Below, one piece after another: positions 59,324 to 64,000 of a stretch of 64,000 bases of DNA (within the stretch, counting starts at the first letter, position 1; every line of letters starts with the position of its first letter). The notes under the pieces are model-generated. The model ran no database searches. It was given only the letters and a program-made list of their open reading frames with translations, and was not told where the DNA came from. The translations under genes and the position numbers were made by a program. This DNA is from Mycolicibacterium sp. P9-64 (GTDB lineage: Bacteria > Actinomycetota > Actinomycetes > Mycobacteriales > Mycobacteriaceae): NCBI RefSeq assembly GCF_008329605.1, contig NZ_NPKO01000015.1, positions 1 to 64,000 of the forward strand, given 5' to 3'.

Positions 59324-60718
59324 ATGAGGAAGCCAGGGACGTGGTGGCGGCCGCAGCACTGGGGAATCGCCGCCCGCTCGGCGTTCGTCGCCGCGTCGGT
59401 GGTCCTGATCGCCTTGATGGTTGCGGGAGTTGGACTCTCGATCATTCTGTATCGTTCGTTGATCTCCGGTGTCGACGATGCGGCGACTGGTCGCGTGCGG
59501 GACGTGGTGGCCGCCTTGCAGTTCGACACCGCAGCCGAGCTCGACGCGGCGCTGGTGACCACCGATCAGCGGGTCGTGGCCGTTCAAGTCATCGACCGCT
59601 CCGGCTCCGTGATCCGTCGTTCGCAGTCGGCGCCCGACGCGCCCCTCGCCCCGCCCGACACCATCGGCACCACGCTGAAGGTCGGGCTGCCCGACCGCGC
59701 CACGCTCGACGGAGACATGCGGATCAGTGGCCAGACGGCGAATGGCGCCGGTGGCCCATACACGGTGCTCGTCGGCGCAGGCAGCGAAGCCGTGGAGTCG
59801 ACGGTCAAGACGGTGCTGGTTCTGCTCCTTGGGGCGGCGCCGATCGTCATCGCAGTGTCCGCGGCGGCGACGTACTTCCTGGTGGGACGCTCGCTTCGGT
59901 CCGTCGACGCGATCCGCGTCAGGGTCGCCGACATCAGCACCTCCGATCTGACCGGACGTGTCCCCGTTCCGAAGAGCTACGACGAGATTTCGGCGCTGGC
60001 TGTGACCATGAACGAGATGCTGGCGCGCATCGAGTCCGGCCACGAAGCTCAACGGCGGTTCGTCGGCGACGCATCTCACGAGCTGCGCAGCCCTGTCGCG
60101 GCGATCATCTCCGCGCTCGACGTCACCGCGGTCCACCCGGAACTGCTCGACGAGGAGCTCGCGGCTTCGACGCTGCGTCCCGAGGCGCACCGGATGGAGT
60201 CCCTCGTCGAGGACCTCTTGCTGCTGGCTCGCGCCGATGAACGCGGACTCACCTTGCGGCGCAGGGACGTCGACCTCGATGACCTTGCGTCCAACGAAAT
60301 GGGTCGACTATTACGGGAGACCTCGCTGACGGTCGACGCCGACCTTGCCCCGACACGACTGCTTGGTGACCCCGGCGGCCTCTCGCGCATGCTGCGCAAC
60401 CTGCTGGAAAACGCTGCGCGGCACGCATCCTCGCGGATCGAGTTCCGGGTTCACCCGGACGGCCACAACGCGGTGGTGACGGTGGCTGACGACGGGCCGG
60501 GCATCCTCGAAGCCGATCGATCACGCATCTTCGACAGGTTCGTCCGGCTGGACTCCGACAGAGCACGCAGCGGTGGCGGCGCCGGGCTCGGCCTGGCGAT
60601 CGTGTCGGAAGTCGTGAACGCGCACGGCGGCAACGTCACCGTCGGTGACCGGCCAGGAGGGGGAACGGTGATGACGGTTCAGCTGCCGCTGGCGTACTCA
60701 CCGGAGTCGAGCCGGTAG
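59324..60718 (+). CDS. Sensor histidine kinase
   Basis: A 464-residue membrane kinase. Two helices (SAFVAASVVLIALMVAGVGL and VLVLLLGAAPIVIAVSAAAT) flank a sensor domain of about 110 residues outside the cell. A HAMP domain follows (RVADISTSDLTGRVPVPKSY), then HisKA with the phosphorylated His in VGDASHELRSPVAAI and the ATPase boxes NLLENAARHA, DDGPGI and GAGLGLAIV. ATG 59324 is chosen for its GGAGCG site. Its 3' end overlaps that of the response regulator by 40 bases on the opposite strand. Confidence 0.93.
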   Translation: MRKPGTWWRPQHWGIAARSAFVAASVVLIALMVAGVGLSIILYRSLISGVDDAATGRVRDVVAALQFDTAAELDAALVTTDQRVVAVQVIDRSGSVIRRSQSAPDAPLAPPDTIGTTLKVGLPDRATLDGDMRISGQTANGAGGPYTVLVGAGSEAVESTVKTVLVLLLGAAPIVIAVSAAATYFLVGRSLRSVDAIRVRVADISTSDLTGRVPVPKSYDEISALAVTMNEMLARIESGHEAQRRFVGDASHELRSPVAAIISALDVTAVHPELLDEELAASTLRPEAHRMESLVEDLLLLARADERGLTLRRRDVDLDDLASNEMGRLLRETSLTVDADLAPTRLLGDPGGLSRMLRNLLENAARHASSRIEFRVHPDGHNAVVTVADDGPGILEADRSRIFDRFVRLDSDRARSGGGAGLGLAIVSEVVNAHGGNVTVGDRPGGGTVMTVQLPLAYSPESSR

Positions 60719-61377
60719 CCAGCGCCGCGGATCGTCTGAATCGTGTTGGTGCCGAAAGGCGTGTCGATCTTGCGGCGCACGTAACCGACGTACACCTCCA
60801 CTACGTTGTCGGGGCCCGCATAGTGCGCGTCCCAGACCTGCTGCAGCATCTCGTTCTTCGTGACGACCGAGTCCTTGTGCCGCATGAGGAATTCCAGAAC
60901 GCCGTACTCGCGCGGCGTCAACTCGATGGTCGTCGATTCACGTTGCACCACGCGACGTGCGGGGTCGAGCGAGAGTGTGCCCGCGGTGAGGACGACGGGT
61001 CGCTGCGGCGCACCGCGACGTACGAGCGCCCGCAGGCGCGCCAGCAGCACGATGAACGCCGTCGGCTTGCTCAGGTAGTCGTCGGCACCAAGGTCGAAAG
61101 CATCGGTCTGGTCGTAGTCGCCGTCCTTGGCCGTCAGCATCAGCACCGGCGTCCACACCTCCTTGGCCCGCATCTCTCGCAGCACCTCGTACCCGTTCAG
61201 ACCCGGCAGCATGATGTCGAGGACGATGACGTCGTAGTGGTTCTCGGTGGCTTCCCACAGCCCGTCGACACCGTTGGTCGAATGCACGACCACGAAGCCC
61301 TCGGCACGCAGACCCAAGACCAGGGTTGCGGCGAACCCGGGCTCGTCCTCGACGATCAGCACCTTCACGGGCTTCAT
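60679..61377 (-). CDS. OmpR-family response regulator
   Basis: A 232-residue regulator. The receiver (residues 5-118) has the acidic pair VEDE, phosphorylated Asp in VIVLDIMLPG, Thr in MLTAKDG and Lys in YLSKPTA; the winged-helix DNA-binding domain ends with VEVYVGYVRRKIDTPFGTNT and IRGAGYRLD. It is almost surely partner of the adjacent kinase, though the two genes are convergent. The TCTCAG direct repeats at 58481 and 44282 are candidate targets. Confidence 0.93.
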   Translation of the reverse strand: MKPVKVLIVEDEPGFAATLVLGLRAEGFVVVHSTNGVDGLWEATENHYDVIVLDIMLPGLNGYEVLREMRAKEVWTPVLMLTAKDGDYDQTDAFDLGADDYLSKPTAFIVLLARLRALVRRGAPQRPVVLTAGTLSLDPARRVVQRESTTIELTPREYGVLEFLMRHKDSVVTKNEMLQQVWDAHYAGPDNVVEVYVGYVRRKIDTPFGTNTIQTIRGAGYRLDSGEYASGS

Positions 61378-61425
61378 CCTCTGCTAAGCGGTCATGACCT
61401 ACCAGTGCCCAGGTGGGCGGACGGA

Positions 61426-61692
61426 CTAGGGCGTGGGTATCGGTGCGTCCGGGGTGTCACCCGACTCGGGGAGGTCGAGCTGACCCGGAACGTCGGGCGC
61501 GTCGGCCGCATCTCTGGTGTCACCCGGCTCGGGAGTGTCCGGCACTCCTGGCACATCGGGGACGTCGGAGACGGTGGGACTCTGAGGAACGGGCCCGCTG
61601 GATGGATGGGCGGCGGCGACCGCGGCCGCGCCACCCATCAAAACGGCCGCAACGGCGACACCTGCGGCGATCGTCTGGGCTTTCTGCTTCAC
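61426..61692 (-). CDS. Small exported acidic protein with VPD-type repeats
   Basis: An 88-residue protein starting at GTG 61692 after AGAGGAG. A signal segment (TIAAGVAVAAVLMGGAAAVA) is followed by a low-complexity Asp/Pro-rich tail (SDVPDVPGVPDTPEPGD and similar). It lies just upstream of the response regulator on the same strand, 48 bases away. It could be a wall-exposed accessory of the two-component system; this is a guess. Confidence 0.65.
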   Translation of the reverse strand: MKQKAQTIAAGVAVAAVLMGGAAAVAAAHPSSGPVPQSPTVSDVPDVPGVPDTPEPGDTRDAADAPDVPGQLDLPESGDTPDAPIPTP

Positions 61693-61771
61693 GGTGGTTC
61701 TCCTCTCGAGACGCCGCGGAGTACGACGACGTGAGGCCACGGTCGCAGCGTGACGCTGTGAGGACGCTGAG

Positions 61772-62518
61772 TCAGATTCTGCGGACGATCCTGCCGCGGG
61801 CCACCAACTCCCCCGTCACCGCAACGCCGCACACCTGAGACAGCAACAACGCAACGAGGACGAGCACCTGCACCGCCGCGGCCTGTGCCGCCGATCCCGT
61901 TGCCAGCAGGACGCCGACGAAGGCACCTGGCAAGGTGACCAGACCGGCTGTTCGAGCCTGATCGAGATTGGGCAACAGCGCGTCCGAGAGCGGCCGCTCG
62001 ATGACCTCCATCCGCGAGTCCCGCTCGGAGAAGCCGAGACTCATCGCGGCCTCGACTTCCCCGGCACGAAGAATCAGCGCATCGAGCGCCCGCCTCGCCG
62101 AGACCGCGGACGCCGTCATGGTGCCGCCGAGCACGATCCCGAACACCGGCACCAGCGCGACCCCGGTCAGCGGCACGACGCGAGAAAGCAAGAGCAACGG
62201 GACGACGGCGGCCATTCCCACGGCGAGGGCCGCCGCCAGCCACATCGAGCCTCGGCTTGCCTCGCTGCGACGAGCAGCCGTCACCGACGCCACGGCGAAC
62301 ATCACTGCGAGCACCAATACCGACGACCAAAGTCGTGACATCGCCGCCGCCAGCACCGTGGCAACGGCCGCCAACTGAACGGCCGCGCGGACGGCGGCGG
62401 TGGGGGCCGGCCACACCGAGCCCCGCAGAAACAACCTGGACACCAGGCCTGCCGCAACGGCCATGACCACGCACACGATGACGAGGGTCGGGGTTAGCAG
62501 CGGCTGGGAATTACTCAC
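61772..62518 (-). CDS. FetB/YbbM-family ABC-type permease without partner ATPase
   Basis: A 248-residue protein with six or seven helices, including the FetB blocks PVFGIVLGGTMTASAVSARR and LVTLPGAFVGVLLATGSAAQ, and the cytosolic region AAMSLGFSERDSRMEVIERP. FetB in E. coli works with the ATPase FetA in iron export and peroxide tolerance. No fetA is beside it. GTG 62518 has GCGGG before it; ATG 62542 is the alternative. Confidence 0.82.
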   Translation of the reverse strand: MSNSQPLLTPTLVIVCVVMAVAAGLVSRLFLRGSVWPAPTAAVRAAVQLAAVATVLAAAMSRLWSSVLVLAVMFAVASVTAARRSEASRGSMWLAAALAVGMAAVVPLLLLSRVVPLTGVALVPVFGIVLGGTMTASAVSARRALDALILRAGEVEAAMSLGFSERDSRMEVIERPLSDALLPNLDQARTAGLVTLPGAFVGVLLATGSAAQAAAVQVLVLVALLLSQVCGVAVTGELVARGRIVRRI

Positions 62519-62581
62519 CCCGCAAGTGTCGTCGCCCAGCACTCGTGCGACGCCTACTTGACACTGCGTAGATTTTTAGTC

Positions 62582-62591
62582 GACACTACGT
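62582..62591. promoter_or_regulatory. Direct repeat GACACTRCGT upstream of the SDR gene
   Basis: GACACTGCGT (62560-62569) and GACACTACGT (62582-62591) are 22 bp apart, two helical turns, within a region TTGAC-N27-GTCAA. They are 52-83 bases before the SDR start and may be the operator for the TetR encoded downstream. Confidence 0.45.
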
Positions 62592-62642
62592 CAAATAATG
62601 CGGGCAGGGCGACGCTGCGCTTTACCGAATCTGGAGGTCCCC

Positions 62643-63494
62643 ATGAAGACGATTCTCATCACCGGAGTGAGCAGCGGCCTAGGCCGCGCATTTGCGGCCG
62701 GGGCGCTGGCCGCCGAACACCAAGTGGTGGGCACGGTGCGCAAGCCCGAGGACGTTGCAACGTTCGAGTCCCTCGCGCCGGGGCGAGCCCACGCTCGCCT
62801 ACTCGACGTGACCGATGATGCGGCAGTCGTGCAGACGGTGGCCGACGTCGAGGCAGGCGTAGGGCCGATCGACGTCGTGATCGCCAACGCGGGCTACGGT
62901 GTCGAAGGCACCTTCGAGGAGACACCGTTGTCCGAGCTGCGAGCACAGTTCGCCACCAACGTCTTTGGCGTCGCTGCTACCCTGCAGGCCACGCTCCCCC
63001 ACATGCGGAAGCGACGCGCAGGCCACCTGATGGCGGTCACCTCCATGGGAGGGCTGATGGCGGTACCAGGGATGTCGGCCTACTGCGCCAGCAAGTTCGC
63101 CGTCGAGGGACTGCTGGAGAGCCTGCGCAAGGAGGTTGCCTCCTTCGGAATCCACGTCACGGCGATCGAGCCTGGGTCCTTCCGCACCGACTGGGCCGGC
63201 CGTTCGATGACCCGCGCCGAGCGCACCATCGGAGACTACGACGAGCTGTTCGACCCGATCCGTGCGGCACGCGTCAAGGCGAGCGGCAATCAGCTCGGCA
63301 ATCCGGTCAAGGCAGCCGAGGCCGTGCTGGCGGTACTGGACGAAGCCGAACCGCCAGCCCACCTGGTCCTCGGCTCGGACGCGCTGAGGTTGATCGGTGC
63401 CGCGCGGACCGCTGTCGACGACGACATCCGGCGGTGGGAAAGCCTCTCCCGCAGCACCGATTTCGCCGACGGTGCGCAACTAGCAGCGAAGTAG
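62643..63494 (+). CDS. Short-chain dehydrogenase/reductase
   Basis: A 283-residue classical SDR. The NADP loop is LITGVSSGLGRAFAAG, the structural motif IANAGYG, Ser in MAVTSMGG, and the YxxxK pair in AYCASKFAVEG. The C-terminal extension after PGSFRTDWAGRS is typical of the oxidoreductase group often misnamed short-chain type PKS reductase. The substrate is not evident. It is eight bases before, and in one unit with, the TetR gene. Confidence 0.9.
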   Translation: MKTILITGVSSGLGRAFAAGALAAEHQVVGTVRKPEDVATFESLAPGRAHARLLDVTDDAAVVQTVADVEAGVGPIDVVIANAGYGVEGTFEETPLSELRAQFATNVFGVAATLQATLPHMRKRRAGHLMAVTSMGGLMAVPGMSAYCASKFAVEGLLESLRKEVASFGIHVTAIEPGSFRTDWAGRSMTRAERTIGDYDELFDPIRAARVKASGNQLGNPVKAAEAVLAVLDEAEPPAHLVLGSDALRLIGAARTAVDDDIRRWESLSRSTDFADGAQLAAK

Positions 63495-63502
63495 GTGCGA
63501 CG

Positions 63503-64000
63503 GTGACCACGCCTCGGCCCTCGCGTCGAACGGCACCCACCGTACGCAAGGGCGACCTTCGCGAACGCCAGATCCTGGACGCCGCCGAGAACCTGCTGGC
63601 GACGCGGGGCTACGCCGACATGACGGTCGCCGACATCACCGAAGCGGCCGGGATCACCAGGGCGGCGCTGTACTTCTACTTCGCCTCCAAACAGGACGTG
63701 CTCACCGCACTGGTGGCACGCACCGTCCAAGCCCTGCAAGAGAAGTCGGGGGCGGCGCTCGCCGACACCGCGCCCATCGACGAGGTGATCGCCACCGCGC
63801 TGAACCGCACGGTGGCGCTGTGGAGGGAGCACGGCCTGGTGATGCGCGCTGCCGTCGACCTCAGTTCCACCGTGCCCGAGATCAATCAGTTGTGGACGGG
63901 CACCGCCGACGTCTTCGCCGAGGCGATCACCGCGGTCCTCATCCGTGGCGGCGTGCCCGCCGGCGACGGACCGGGTGACGCCCCGGCGCTCGGACGGGCG
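63503..64000 (+). CDS. TetR-family regulator, cut by the window edge
   Basis: The first 166 codons from GTG 63503 are present and the frame runs past 64000. The helix-turn-helix is ILDAAENLLATRGYADMTVA and DITEAAGITRAALYFYFASK, a classic TetR recognition helix, then a helical domain. It probably represses the SDR-tetR unit. Confidence 0.9.
   Translation, partial: MTTPRPSRRTAPTVRKGDLRERQILDAAENLLATRGYADMTVADITEAAGITRAALYFYFASKQDVLTALVARTVQALQEKSGAALADTAPIDEVIATALNRTVALWREHGLVMRAAVDLSSTVPEINQLWTGTADVFAEAITAVLIRGGVPAGDGPGDAPALGRA

Overview
The window reads as a chromosomal segment of a fast-growing, GC-rich actinobacterium, most likely a Mycolicibacterium or another environmental mycobacterium. 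The support is mycobacterial-type protein sequences (the Gnd1 N-terminus, PepD/HtrA, an M. vaccae-like formate dehydrogenase, three-subunit PntAaAbB transhydrogenase, stand-alone LigD polymerase domain, small secreted proteins), frequent GTG starts, likely leaderless promoters and ATGA-type stop/start overlaps. All functions below are read from sequence by eye; no database search was run.

Region 1 (1-4.5 kb) is a decaying stretch: the start of gnd (minus strand, cut by the window edge), a wrecked PfkB sugar-kinase gene, an MscR-like zinc dehydrogenase that has lost a zinc-ligand Cys and the NAD-loop glycine, a damaged 2Fe-2S ferredoxin and an AraC regulator. Region 2 (4.5-9.5 kb) is a tight minus-strand operon katA-sufB-sufC-dxr that joins catalase, a minimal Fe-S scaffold (SufBC only) and the committed MEP-pathway enzyme.

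Region 3 (10.6-31.4 kb) is a large oxalate/formate catabolic island. It holds an oxalate:formate antiporter, a small companion protein, an NAD-linked Mo formate dehydrogenase (fdsGBAD), formyl-CoA transferase (frc), oxalyl-CoA decarboxylase (oxc), a LysR regulator, a lone PAS protein, pyruvate kinase, a PanE-family protein that is probably oxalyl-CoA reductase, pntAa-pntAb-pntB, a second LysR and a metal-free formate dehydrogenase. Together these would import oxalate, activate it to oxalyl-CoA, oxidise part of it through formate to CO2 and NADH, move reducing power to NADPH, and reduce the rest to glyoxylate. A 13-bp palindrome GCATACTGTATGC (or close variants) recurs at four promoters, and both LysR genes carry GATAR-N7-YTATC boxes. 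An IS200-type insertion in a broken antiporter gene, next to a 35-bp CA microsatellite, sits inside the island.

Region 4 (31.5-44 kb): aldo/keto reductase, LigD-type polymerase, a FadR-type regulator followed by an uncharacterised catabolic operon (acyl-CoA ligase, class II aldolase-like protein, amidohydrolase) with a leaderless promoter, a membrane esterase, two tandem small secreted proteins, an NDH-2-like flavoprotein, a repeat-tailed secreted protein and a broken histidine-phosphatase gene.

Region 5 (44-64 kb) is rich in envelope and signalling genes: PepD protease, Tat-exported GH5-like hydrolase, patatin, HutD-like protein, an ECF sigma factor fused to a zinc-finger/membrane tail, secreted proteins, a receptor Ser/Thr kinase, a flavin monooxygenase pair under a divergent TetR with two clear operators, a COG4705 membrane protein, a PAP2 phosphatase, a histidine kinase and response regulator that are convergent and overlap at their 3' ends, a FetB-like permease, an SDR and a TetR gene cut by the right edge.
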